From the NCBI GenBank assembly GCA_004565275.1, contig SDOX01000019.1, positions 740,340-804,339 of the forward strand: DNA of 64,000 nucleotides. Reading direction: 5' to 3'. The translations under genes and the position numbers were made by a program. The notes below the pieces were generated by a model that made no database searches, was not told the origin of the DNA, and saw only the letters and a list, made by a program, of their open reading frames with translations. This document shows, one piece after another, positions 20,177 to 30,641 of this stretch (positions are counted from its first letter, which is position 1; every line of letters starts with the position of its first letter). Source of the stretch: Nannochloropsis salina CCMP1776 (Eukaryota > Sar > Eustigmatophyceae > Eustigmatales > Monodopsidaceae).

Positions 20177-21936
20177 ATAACGATATTCATAATGCCACTT
20201 TCCTTTTATTCGTCGGGCAAAGGATGACAAACATACTTTATCTACATTCTCTGACGCTTCCTTCTTGAGAGGGAAAGCAGATGGAGAGAAAAAGTCCCAA
20301 CATTATGATGCCCGCTGCTGCTATGCCCTATTTTATCGTTCATCTTCTCAACAGATGATAAACTACATGTATATGTGTACACTCCAAGATACAATATGAT
20401 CATTGGCTTGTGTTTGTCGTGCACAGCCTTGTCTCTCGCTCTCTTTCGTGATTTCGTCGTGCACTCTTATACAGTGCTTTTTTCTTGTGTACAAAACATC
20501 CCACATTTCAACATAGGAGGGGGAACAGGCTTTTGTAAAACGGATACTAGATTGTCACAGGTAAGTTGTCATAAAATCTTGTGGATCCATCCGTAAGAAT
20601 CGTGGGATGTCTTAAATTAGAAGTTGGTGGTAACTGCAATGATGCGATACATTTTCTCTCCAGAAGTTGGTTCCAAGACTCTGTTGGATAAATCAAATAA
20701 ACTGCTGATGCAGTCACCACATCACGTGTACATCTCTTTCCTTGAAAGTTTGAGAAGTGAGAGTACGAATTGAGATTCTTCGTGCGTTTTCCACAAACAA
20801 AGATAGGTACTTTTCTGGTGTCAACGACGGGATTGCGAAGTAAAAAACACGAAAAGGTGCGTCCGGTGGTTGGGGTCTTCATGCCTGGCCGCAATGTGAT
20901 ACAACACATGTCAAATCGTCAGCCGAATGATGAGTGGGAATGACGAGACGAGTTAGGATTCCCCTTCAGCAAAACGCCCTCCCAATATCGAAAGAGGATC
21001 GGCATGGTTGAAACGTATCCAATGACTGACCCTCCACTCCATCAAAACCTGCTGTTGTAGGCTTTTGGAGGAAAAGATCTGCAACTTTGTATTCCTTTCG
21101 CTAACAGCACACGATGTCCTCACATGTTCTCAGATAACAGATTCAGTGGCAAATGCTTTGCAATGAAAAGGTGAGTGAGATCTTTGTTGAGGGTGACCGT
21201 GGATAGTCGCGTATTTTATCACGTGCATTAAGGCGCAAGGAGAGAGAAGAATTGATTGATGACGGTTTACGACGCCTTGGTCGACACACCCGATTCGCCG
21301 CTCGCGTTACTCGCGTTGTGGTGGACTGTGAAGGCTTTTATTCTAGTCATAGTTACTCTGACAATTCTATCTCTTTCCATCTTGGATCTATAAATCGTTT
21401 CTCTGTCTTGCCACCTTTGTAGTTCTCTTTTTTTGGTGATTTTTTGCGTGCAGCCTCCTATGCGCAAGCGAGGGACAGAAGTAAATGTTCTTGCCACGGA
21501 GTGTCTTACACTTCCGATGCCTGCCTACGTGCGCTATTGATGTCTGCTTACTTTGCGCCTCATTAAAACAACAGGATGTGGAGACCCTGAAGGTGTACAA
21601 AGGAAGGACAGCGAGTTGTTGAAGCAATATGTGATTCATTGTACATGCCAAGGATGTTTGAGAGACGAGCGTGTTGTAAGAGAAGAAACATGAGTCAGAC
21701 TAGAAGCTAAATATCAAAAGTCATGAGAATGAAGTGCGCTTCAATTTTGTAAGATTGGTTTTTTACTGCGATCCATGCGTCAAAAATGTTATGCATCTGA
21801 GATCGGTACGGGGCCTTGCAGCCCTTCACATCTCCCCTGTGCAGTTATATATTTTTTTGAAGAGGACATACAAAAATACATCGACATACATGCACACAAT
21901 GGTTGTGTGTTTGCGGAGTGGGATTATAAGAGTTGG

Positions 21937-24867
21937 TTATGGGCGTAATTGCGCGCGGAAACTTTCTCCGCGACTTCCTCCCGCGCCCCGGGGGTAGACG
22001 ACCAAGGCCCCTCGGCTGTTGTCAGGCCTCAAAGCCATCGCATATTTTACTGCTCCCAACAGAATAAGAATTGTCCCAATCACGCCAATTGATATTAGCG
22101 CAGTACGAGTGGTTGGGTTTACACCTTCGTAATTTGTTGAAGCTTCGTTCTCTCCTTCCAGGCTTGTCGGAACGACCGGTGCGGCTTGAGAGACAGCCGC
22201 GGCACTACCCTCTGCAGTAGTTGCGCTGGAGGTACCTTCAACGGACTCCTCGTGAGTAGTAAGCACAGTGGGAGGACGAGTCCAGGACAGCTGGAGGACG
22301 GAATGCAGGGATGCGCTACAGATCAAAAGGGCGGCCTCCGGACCGAAGATGTCTGAAAAATGCACCGTCGAAAAAGCCTGGATTATCTTTATTCCCTCTG
22401 CACTAGAAATGGTGAGGCGCGGGCCTCTCACAACAAAGTAAATAGGCAAGCGGACTTGCTGCGCCGCTTCTAAGCTACAGGCTGTGCTGCGCAACCGCCC
22501 GGCTTCGAAGAGTGGCTTCAGTGTAGCGTCTCGAAAACTCGCAATACTCTTTTCAGTTGTATCCTGTCGTTCATGTCCCATTTCTTCACCAACTTTGGCT
22601 AAGTCGCTTCCGTCTTGCAAGCGTCGCTCCCGCACCGAGTTGTCTGATTGGATCCTTTGTGATGGTCCCAAGACCACGTCGACAGTGTAGATCTGTTCAG
22701 GGCTAGCAGCTCCTTGGAAGACTTGGGCGACGTGCGACGGATCGACATCGGTTAGACTTGGATCGCCGGAAACCCACACCTCGAGCTGTAAGCCGGGCAC
22801 CGGTGTCGGAGCCGCCGTAGGGGAGGGAGTTGGGGCGGGAGTGGGGGCCTTGGTGGGGGCTTTGGTGGGAGCCCGAGTCGGTGCCATGGTGGGCGCCAAA
22901 GTGGGCGAGCGTGTCGGAGGAAGGGTGGGGGCCAGGGTAGGGCTCAAGGTGGGGCGGGCCGTGGGGTGTGCAGTGGGGGAACGCGTGGGGCTGAGAGTGG
23001 GTGACATAGTCGGAGCCGGAGTGGGTGACATGGTCGGAGCGGGCGTGGGCGCAGGGGTCAAGACTCGCGGGTAAATGGTGAAAGGCTGGTTCGGCCCTGC
23101 CCAGAAAGTATCCATCGCACCAGTATCTTGATTAGCCAGGTACGACGAGCGCACCGCGTACTCTCCCTCCGCTCCATTCACCACATACCGGACCACCATG
23201 ATGCCTGGCAAGGTTGGGAGTGTATCCCGCCAATCCCCGAGCTGACCCCACCAGCTGGAGTAAGCGTTTAGTGCTCCATGGAAAGGAAAGTACCCGATGA
23301 TTTGGAAAGGGCCGTTCTGGAAGTGCATTCCGTCTCGAGTGTGCCAGTGACCGTGGATGGCTACCTCTTCCACGACGCCCCCGCCTGCTGCTGTATGTCT
23401 GTATGACCCGTCCCATACGCCCTGTGCTCCCGCAAAAGGTGCAAAAGCACACAGTCCTCCCGCCTGGTTGGCCAATTCCCATTCGGTCCGATTGCTACTG
23501 TACTGGCTAGTGCAGTCTTCACCCACTCCCAGCCATGTGATGAAGGGTGGACTACCTGTCTGGTCGGTGCTCATTTCCCAATGGTTGACCTGAGCTGGCG
23601 CCAGGCTCTGCAAATCATTGAGATAATCAGCGTGAGGAATAAGCGACAAATCTGGCAGAGGTGGACTTTCGGCAACCCTGCCGCTGACCACCACCGTCAC
23701 TAGGTTCTGTCCATAGCGCAAGTAATCCGGCCCGAAGGAATCCGCGGGCCGCGAAGTTGCGTTTGGATGGCTCTGCAAGAAGAATATACCAGCTTGTGTG
23801 CATGAAACGAGGATGGACGCTCGTTGTCCAGCAAGTAAAGGCACGAGCTCAACAAGTCGGGGCGCCGCCAGGTAGACACCGTCTAGAGCTATCAGGTGCA
23901 TCTTACACTTGCTAGGAACTTCTCCTGTACCGATTGCCGTGCGCAGCTCGATTTCCAACTGGTAATGAGACCCAGCTGCATGCAATAAATCAAATCGTCG
24001 CATTTCTCCGGTAGTCAACACTGCCCATGGCTGGAAAGCTTGGTTTACAAGGTAATGGTCGGTGATTGCCGGGTCTTTGAACACAGGGTTGACGTCGAGC
24101 CCGTCCCCACAAAGCTGAGAGACCTGCATATAGTCTAAAGGGGGGCGGGGACTTCTGTCTGAGTACTCGTCCGTCCATATAGCCAGGTGACTCAGCATCA
24201 ACAAGTCTGTGCTTAGAGCGTTGAGTGGCGGAGGAAGCTGTGTGAAGGGGTCTGGCATATCAACGTACAAGGCTCCGAAGAGGCCCCCCATAACATGAAG
24301 CATGGCCGCACCGTGCGTAGGATCGTGATACCAGTACAGGCCAGTAGGATGATCACTGGGGATTTTCAATGTGTAGGTGTATGACCCTCCGGGTGGGACG
24401 CGAATGAACGCATTGTTTTCTTTTGGATCCAAGCGTGCTCCGTAAACAAAAAACCCTGTTGTGTTAGGACTGTGAAATGTGTTGTTGTTGGCCCCCACCG
24501 ATAGATCTGAGCCAGCGCTTTCCAATTCATTGGACAAGCGAAGAGTGAGGACGTCACCAGGCTTCACGCGAAGAGTTGGGCCTGGCAAGGATCCCTGACC
24601 GTTAAAGTAGTAAGCCCTTGTAGTGTAGCTGATAAAGGCGTTTTGACGAAACGCATTCACGCCCATAGTCACATCCAACTCTCCATTTTTTGATGTTAAT
24701 TCTACGGCTGGTGGAGCTAAAGGGCCACCATTGTGAAAAGTTAAGGACCCTGGAGGATGAAAATCCGCCGACGGGGGAGGAGGGGTAGCACTAGGGGCTG
24801 TAGGGATCTCTTGGGCACGCAGGATTGTAGGCAACAGCAGCAAGAAGAAGTTGGGGCGGACCTTCAT
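21937..24867 (-). CDS. Membrane-anchored multicopper-oxidase-like protein with degenerate copper sites
   Basis: Start ATG 24867 gives 976 residues (the frame extends seven codons upstream only by a GTG). It has a signal peptide (MKVRPNFFLLLLPTILRAQ), an N-terminal cupredoxin domain (PGPTLRVKPGDVLTLRLSNE, YTLKIPSDHPTGLYWYHDPT, VMGGLFGALYVD), a middle region and a third cupredoxin-like domain (GPFQIIGYF, WRDTLPTLPGIMVVRY). These match the type-3/type-1 order of multicopper oxidases. Most of the copper-binding His/Cys positions are replaced, for example the HCH of the last motif is RSS. A Pro-Thr repeat stalk (residues ~600-690) of the kind common in stramenopile surface proteins follows, then an unknown domain and a C-terminal helix (ALISIGVIGTILILLGAV). 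It is probably an extracellular, membrane-tethered protein with a structural or binding role. Confidence 0.82.
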   Translation of the reverse strand: MKVRPNFFLLLLPTILRAQEIPTAPSATPPPPSADFHPPGSLTFHNGGPLAPPAVELTSKNGELDVTMGVNAFRQNAFISYTTRAYYFNGQGSLPGPTLRVKPGDVLTLRLSNELESAGSDLSVGANNNTFHSPNTTGFFVYGARLDPKENNAFIRVPPGGSYTYTLKIPSDHPTGLYWYHDPTHGAAMLHVMGGLFGALYVDMPDPFTQLPPPLNALSTDLLMLSHLAIWTDEYSDRSPRPPLDYMQVSQLCGDGLDVNPVFKDPAITDHYLVNQAFQPWAVLTTGEMRRFDLLHAAGSHYQLEIELRTAIGTGEVPSKCKMHLIALDGVYLAAPRLVELVPLLAGQRASILVSCTQAGIFFLQSHPNATSRPADSFGPDYLRYGQNLVTVVVSGRVAESPPLPDLSLIPHADYLNDLQSLAPAQVNHWEMSTDQTGSPPFITWLGVGEDCTSQYSSNRTEWELANQAGGLCAFAPFAGAQGVWDGSYRHTAAGGGVVEEVAIHGHWHTRDGMHFQNGPFQIIGYFPFHGALNAYSSWWGQLGDWRDTLPTLPGIMVVRYVVNGAEGEYAVRSSYLANQDTGAMDTFWAGPNQPFTIYPRVLTPAPTPAPTMSPTPAPTMSPTLSPTRSPTAHPTARPTLSPTLAPTLPPTRSPTLAPTMAPTRAPTKAPTKAPTPAPTPSPTAAPTPVPGLQLEVWVSGDPSLTDVDPSHVAQVFQGAASPEQIYTVDVVLGPSQRIQSDNSVRERRLQDGSDLAKVGEEMGHERQDTTEKSIASFRDATLKPLFEAGRLRSTACSLEAAQQVRLPIYFVVRGPRLTISSAEGIKIIQAFSTVHFSDIFGPEAALLICSASLHSVLQLSWTRPPTVLTTHEESVEGTSSATTAEGSAAAVSQAAPVVPTSLEGENEASTNYEGVNPTTRTALISIGVIGTILILLGAVKYAMALRPDNSRGALVVYPRGAGGSRGESFRAQLRP
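22800..23062 (-). repeat. Coding Pro-Thr (APT/SPT) tandem repeat
   Basis: Roughly 20 tandem copies of a 4-residue unit (APTP, SPTL, APTM and similar), encoded within the multicopper-oxidase-like gene. Repeats of this kind form extended, often glycosylated stalks. Confidence 0.9.
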
Positions 24868-25420
24868 ACTATAGATATAGCGATCCACCGATTTCGGATG
24901 TACCCCCCAATATCAGAGATTCAAAAGATTACTGCAGCAGCTTATATTAAGGACGAGGGAGAGTCCAGACGTTGGGACAGGGGCAACAAGCCTGCGTATC
25001 GTTTCGAGAGATGAGAGATGATTTAGGCGAAATAGAAACAGGAGGATGCTTGGAAAAGGACTAAATGGATTAGTTGGAACAAAAGGTCAGGCATGGGTGT
25101 GGCGGAGAGGAGGTCTTTTTTGGGCGGTAAGACGCAAAACGGATAGAATGGCGTTAAGCGTAACGGACGGTAACGGAAAAGGGAGCCCCAGTGCTCCCAT
25201 TACATTTTTATCGCTCCTTCTTTGTGTCTGGTCCAATTGTTACAATAGTACGCGACATACAGCACCCTGCCCCTATTATGATGAAAATTCTGCTTACAAA
25301 TGCTGTTGCCTTCCCTTTGGTCCATTATATGCAGAAATACTATCCCATCTCGCATGTCCCAAATCCGAGAATCGCAACGTCCCAGCCAGAGCCTCGAAAT
25401 CCGATTTAATTTGGTACAAA
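24868..25420. other. Intergenic region upstream of the multicopper-oxidase-like gene
   Basis: The 553 bases between the start of one minus-strand gene and the stop of the next should contain the promoter of the first and the 3' end of the second. A 162-codon plus-strand frame overlaps this stretch but shows no domain and looks spurious. Confidence 0.35.
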
Positions 25421-28279
25421 TTACCCTTTTGCTTTTTCTTGTGCCTCTTTCATTTTATCATCTACTACCATTTCAACTCCGTGTTTTTTGTTAACGGCCA
25501 ATACATGCTCTCGAAGGGCAACCTCCTGGGGTGACTTCCAGCGGGCTGTGTCCACCCCATCCCCAAAGCGCAGCTTGCCTCCATATTCTACAGGAATATT
25601 TTCCTCGGGAATAAATTCTTTGAGGCATTCCAGGGTTTCTGTGAAAGAAAATAAGCGGGAGAGGGACAAAAGAAAAAATGTGAAAGAGAATTTACCCTCA
25701 TAAATTCTCCCAGTCAGTCACAATTACCTTTTTTACTGACAATTTTGACTTTCTTTTGCGTCCGTTCGTTCACCATCGGCCGGATTATTTTCCACAAGAC
25801 AGCGAACCACGAGGGCGCATTGGTAATCATGATCACAGCCTGTAAACAAAGGGGCGGGGTAATGCGTTAAACATCGCTGGTGAGAGCAACTTCTCCGTGC
25901 TACAGGTCCGACGCGTAAGTCCTGCCTTCCTCAATCCAGCGTCTACATTAAAAAATTCGCATTTGCATTTGCATCTTACACCATTTCGACGAATACCTCT
26001 TCCTTCCCTTTGATTGTCTTAAAGGTCATTCGCCATGCCTCCCCAATCTTACCGATCGCTCTGGGTAATGTTCCGAAATCAAATGTATCGAACGCCGCAA
26101 AAAATCGAAAGCCTCGCCGGCCAAATCGCGGATTCCAACACCTTCGACGGAGAAAACAGTGATGGTTTTTTTCGTCTGTTGATGAAGATACAATAATGAA
26201 CAGAAATTGAATGCGCGCCAAAACGGTGTTTTGGCTAGCCCATAAATTACGGCACCACATAACTTGGCAAAACCTTTAGATCTCGCTCTCCCCACGTGGA
26301 CTCCCACTGGAAGCGAAAGTCAGTCTCCGTCTCACCTCATCGGGGTAGAGCTTTACCCAACAGAACTCTGTGACCATGACGTAGTGACGCAACAGCTCGT
26401 CGATGCCACAGCCCGCCACCCGCATGCGCGGTTGGTCCACTTGCCCCGATCTGTGCAGAAGGGAGCGAGATTGATAAGATATAACGGACGACAAGGCGCG
26501 GATAAAGTGCCTAGGAGACAAAGGTGCCCTCCACGTTCTGACGGTGGCCATCCCTCGGGATACCGGCACATACCTCTCCCAATAGACAGGGTCTCCATTT
26601 ATCCCCTCGCCGCAGTACCAAGAGGGGTAACACTGCTTGATCAGGTCGAAGTAGGGTTGAGGCTCGTCCAGGATGCCATCGGTGCCGTATTCTCGTCTAA
26701 AGAGAGACGAGGAGGGTAGAGGAGGGATGGCACGACTTAAAGACAGGGTCCAAGTGAGCGATCGCTTCGCATCCCTCACTCGGGCCCTCCCTGTCACGAG
26801 AAATAAACAACGGCACCGACTTCGCTCCATCGACTTGCGAGGACCTCTGTCTTTACCACATCGGGACCATGCGCGCCCCAAATTTTGGACGACCACAGCT
26901 TTCTATCCCACCGATAAGTTAGACTTACCGCCACTCGCACGTCAAATTCCATCGACGCATCGCCTCGGTCATGTCTCCTAAACACCCATCAATAAAGCGC
27001 TGCGGTAGCGGTCGCTCTTCTTCGTCTGCGGCCCCTCTCCCCATCACAGAGCCCGGCGTCCCCACCCGTCCATTCCTCGATCCCTTCCCCTCCGTCTCCT
27101 CCCCTCCCATCGCAATCACCGGCTTGGCGGGCAGGTAGTCCACTACCTCGAGGAAGATGCCACGGCGGCCGCCTCCCTCCATGGGCGTGGCCAACGCCGC
27201 AGGATCCTCTGAAGCCTCGGACTCTTCTCCGAAGAGGGAGATGAGGACGTGCAAGATCAAGCCGCCGGCCACGAAGATCATGGCGGCGGTGCGGCGGTCC
27301 AACATCCTTTCACTCAGTGACAGGACCCTTCCCTCCTCGGTCAAGACGACCAGGACGAGAAAGGTGGCGCAGAGCAAGGGAATACCATGCTCCACCCGAA
27401 ACACTTCGTCGGCCAGGGCGTACAGAACGCCAAGGTAGGAGCCGGCGTCTTTCTCCTCCTCCCCTTTGCCCTCCCTCCCCGCCACGGGAAGAGAGTCCTC
27501 CACTGCCGTGATGTCCAGAACGAGCTCTGCCCCGACCACAGCCCCCCCACTCCCTCCTCGGAAGCAAAGCTTGAGCTTTTTCCTTTCGGCGTCTTCGCCA
27601 GCACCCTCCACATGAGCCAGGACGTCCGAACCCTTGGCGGTCACACAGGCTCCACTGACCAGCGTCAGGGTCAGCTCGTCGTCGCCTTGGAGGGGCGGCA
27701 ACGGCAAGCGCTTTTCATACTCGACATGCCGACAAAGGACCACCTCCTTCCCACGCGCCTCCTTTCCGTCCTCTGAGATATTGCGTGAGCGTGTAAGGAA
27801 CAGGATACGGGGCCGCGTGATCCCGTCCCCCTCACCCTCCACGGTGTGGATGAAGGAGAGTCCCGAGAGAGTCTCCCGCCGGTAGAGATAACGGGAACGG
27901 ATGGCTGTCTGGATACAATGCAGCCACTTCGTCGCCTCCTCTTGGGTGGAAACATAAAAGACTCGGCGATCACCGCCCTCCAACAAGATGTAGAAAGACT
28001 TGTCATCCCCCTTGTAGTAATCTGTCTCCTTTATGTCGGCCAGGGCAGCCGAACCCCTTTCCTCGCCGAACAGATCGACGCCCTTTTCGCGCTTGAACCT
28101 TGAAAAGATACGAGGGGTTGTCAAATGATGAGGCTATATCGTCGACGTTTTTTTAACGTACAATCAAGAATGAACACCTATACATACCAGTGCAGAGACT
28201 GGTGAGTCGCAACCAAAAAACGGTGTCGCCTCTTGGGCAAGTACGCGTCGGGGTCCAATTTTTCCACATAGCCCGTCAT
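25421..28279 (-). CDS. PH-domain plus SEC14/CRAL-TRIO lipid-transfer protein
   Basis: Seven exons restore one frame of 650 residues: 28188-28279, 26929-28098, 26574-26696, 26336-26450, 26053-26175, 25728-25839 and 25421-25638. All junctions are GT-AG and in phase. Exons 1-2 make a PH domain (MTGYVEKLDP, HRFLVATHQSLHWFK, VFYVSTQEEATKWLHCIQTA). A linker of about 250 residues carries two hydrophobic segments (IPLLCATFLVLVVL and AAMIFVAGGLILHVLISLFG). The rest is a CRAL-TRIO module: RFIDGCLGDMTEAMRRW, KQCYPSWYCGEGINGDPVYW, KKTITVFSVEGVG, SEHYPERS-AVIMITNAPSWF, then IPEENIPVEYGG. SEC14 domains carry phosphoinositides or other hydrophobic ligands; the PH domain would target a membrane. An upstream coding exon cannot be ruled out. 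Confidence 0.9.
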
Positions 28280-28663
28280 TAAAACACCCTGTTTTGCAAC
28301 GCATGAGTCAATTGGCGAAAAAGATGTTCATTATGTCGGTTATGGTAAGACCCCACCGACACAAAGACCGTGCTGGACTTACCAAAGCACATGCGGGCTT
28401 GCGGAAATAAGGAAAGTGCGTACTTCCCCCAAGCGACCCAGAACGTTGGATAATTGTCGGCACTGACATGGTCGAGTGCCTATTGCGCCCTACACTTGAG
28501 TACCTGTGGAGCAGTGGTCACGAGCGGATTAGGCGTTGAATCTACCTGGTCGACGTTGAGCGCTGAGTCTTCTACGTCCTCCGCCGATATTTTGGCTGTC
28601 CTTCCTCACCATCAAGGATGACAGTGCATTTTTTTTCATCTCTTTTTCGAAATAGTGTCCACT
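28280..28663. promoter_or_regulatory. Divergent intergenic region SEC14 / PDX2
   Basis: These 384 bases lie between divergent genes and probably hold both promoters. No gene was recognised. A T-rich run occurs near 28629-28638, just before the mini-ORF. Confidence 0.35.
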
Positions 28664-28853
28664 ATGCCTCACGGCAAGCGTGGCGCCCAGCACACCGGCC
28701 CGCTTCTCGACGAAGGGCGGTTTGGGCGAGGGCGGGGCGAGGAGTCAACGGTCTCGGATGTGATGGAAAAGGTACCCTCGCTTGCCACCCTCCAACCTCT
28801 CGGCCATCCCGCCTGACACGACGCGCCGTCTTTGTGCATTACCACAGGTGTAG
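28664..28853 (+). other. Spliced mini-ORF in the PDX2 leader
   Basis: An ATG at 28664 opens 36 codons (starting MPHGKRGAQH) up to a GTACCC donor at 28772. The following acceptor CAG ends at 28847. Joining them adds only a valine and a stop, giving a 37-residue upstream ORF that ends 12 bases before the PDX2 ATG. If instead the next AG (28852-28853) is used, the frame runs into PDX2 and adds an N-terminal extension. The choice is only six bases and cannot be settled by eye. Confidence 0.35.
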
Positions 28854-28865
28854 TCCTCGAGGACA

Positions 28866-30227
28866 ATGGCAAAGTCAGTGGCACCTGGGCCCTGCATCGG
28901 TATCTTGGCTTTGCAAGGGGCTTTTGAGGAGCATCGCAACATTGTTCAGGAACTTGGGGCGCGAACGGTCGAGGTGAGAGTCAGGATGGTACATATTTTG
29001 ACACCGTATCATGCCCAAACTGCTGATGAGGGCTTTGAGGTATCATTTTGATAATATTTCCTCAGTCATTACGTATTCCCAGCGCGTCGAGGTCATTAGC
29101 GTACTCGAAATTCTCAATATAAGCCATAGCCGGCATGATAGCTTGACGCATCTGTGGAAGTAAATGCAATAATACCCTTAATCTCAAATAAAATTAGGTT
29201 AGGCTTCCAGACGATCTAGATAACGATCTTGATGGACTTATAATTCCTGGTACGTCATCTGCTTTCATGATTTACTCCTTCTGATGTGTTGTCTATGCTC
29301 ACTCATCATGTTCCTTTTCTACTTTGGTACGAAGGCGGGGAGAGCACGGCCATGGCCATTGTTGGGGAACGTCATGGCATTTTCCCGAAGCTCAAAGCAT
29401 TTGTACAGGGAGGGAAACCGATATGGGGCACATGCGCCGGTATGATTTTGTTGTCCAACCGGGCCATCATGCAAAAAGCAGGAGGGCAACCTTTGATAGG
29501 CGGTCTGGACGTGGAAGTTTGCCGCAACTTCTTTGGGAGCCAGGTAGGGCGACGACAGGACACGTCTGATGCGAAGGAATCGTCATGTCAATCCTTACCT
29601 TGCCCAACAATCACACGAAGGTATCCAGCTTTGAGGTCTTGCTGCAGCTGGAAGGGGCTGCGGCGGCTGGTAGCCTCGGGTCGCGCGGTCCCGTGTCGGC
29701 AGTCTTTATCCGGGCTCCCGCCATCCTAGAGGTGCGTCGAGATGTCAAGCGTCTTAAGCATTGACGACGTGAAAAGACGGCCGGGTAAGCCTTTGGAATG
29801 GTTTTATTTGCACAATGAGCGACATACTTTCTGGTTTTTTCCCGATTAGGCCGGTCCAGGTGTGGAGGTATTGGCCAGGGTGAGAGCTACCCCATGCGCT
29901 CAAGCCCGGAATTGTGTGGAGGAAGTCTACAGGGTACAGCAAAAGCAGCGAGAGGAGCTGCTTCAGCGTGAGGGCAGGCCATCGGCCCCGCCACCATCGG
30001 TGTCAACCGCCGCGTCGGAGGATGGAGCCAAAGGGAGGGGGCGATCGGGGGGCGAGAAGATATGCATGGAGAGAGAGGAGGACGGGCGGATGGAGGTGGT
30101 AGTGGCTGTACAGCAAGGTCACTTGTTGGCTACGGCGTTTCATCCGGAGCTGACACCCGAACGCTGGTGGCACCAATATTTTATCTCCATGTGTTGTCAG
30201 CAGGCGCAGACCGCGTCAAAGAAATAG
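28866..30227 (+). CDS. PDX2: Pyridoxal 5'-phosphate synthase glutaminase subunit PDX2
   Basis: Five exons: 28866-28973, 29198-29249, 29335-29543, 29621-29731 and 29850-30227, giving 285 residues. The start [16 protein letters not shown], the split PGGEST motif across exons 2 and 3, the nucleophile region [11 protein letters not shown] (Cys ~87) and AFHPELT (His ~258, Glu ~260) supply the complete triad of the PdxT/SNO family. The enzyme releases ammonia from glutamine and channels it to PDX1 in vitamin B6 synthesis. Two introns end in AAG rather than CAG or TAG. Residues ~200-245 form a low-complexity charged insert absent from bacterial PdxT. The call is secure and the exon joins agree with the conserved motifs. 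Confidence 0.93.
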
Positions 30228-30641
30228 AACCATTGCATAAGGGGGGGCTGCATTGACAGCAGCTACAATTTTGAATGAGTGATGAGGCATCGACTCCAAT
30301 TGGATTGGCTTTCGATCCTCCGTGTGAGGTGGTAGGCGGGCCAAGGCCTACGGAGTTCGAGTGAGCGGTAACGCGTGCTCTAGAAAGAAAGAAGACATCC
30401 TCGAAATCGGATGGACGTGGAGGCAACCCATATTCCTGGTCCTTTACCCCACCCCCCAGACAGACTGGAGAGATCGCGGTCGGCCGGTTGGGCGGCATCC
30501 ACGGAGTGAGTGTCCTCCAAGCCGCGGGTGAGTCGCCGGGAGGAGCTCTGGGACCCCCGCCTGGTCACGTCCTCCGGCGATCACGCACAGGCCTTAGAAA
30601 AGTAAAGGCTTGCGCAGAAACTGTTCATTATCGGACTCGTC
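30228..30641. other. Intergenic region PDX2 / WBP4-like
   Basis: The 414 bases between two plus-strand genes should hold the PDX2 3' end and the next promoter. No gene, repeat or tRNA was recognised. Confidence 0.35.

Larger units (their letters stand above)
19483..21936. other. Gene-poor 2.45-kb intergenic stretch
   Basis: This is the longest non-coding gap in the window and is visibly more A/T-rich than its surroundings. It holds a GAT trinucleotide repeat and a 23-base tandem duplication (listed separately). Open frames up to 120 codons are present but have no recognisable domains, and none is extended by plausible splicing that I could find. It may hold long 3' untranslated regions of the two convergent genes, or a non-coding RNA. 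Confidence 0.5.

Noticed and set aside
20547-20909. 120-codon minus-strand frame in the gene-poor gap
   Set aside because: No domain, no plausible splice partners and a composition like random A/T-richer DNA.
22800-23062. Regular spaced repeats that could suggest a CRISPR array
   Set aside because: They are in-frame Pro-Thr codons within a long gene in a eukaryotic genome, not direct repeats with unique spacers.
30300-30380. GTTCGAGT in an intergenic region, as in a tRNA T-loop
   Set aside because: The flanking bases do not pair into a T stem and no acceptor or D arm could be built.
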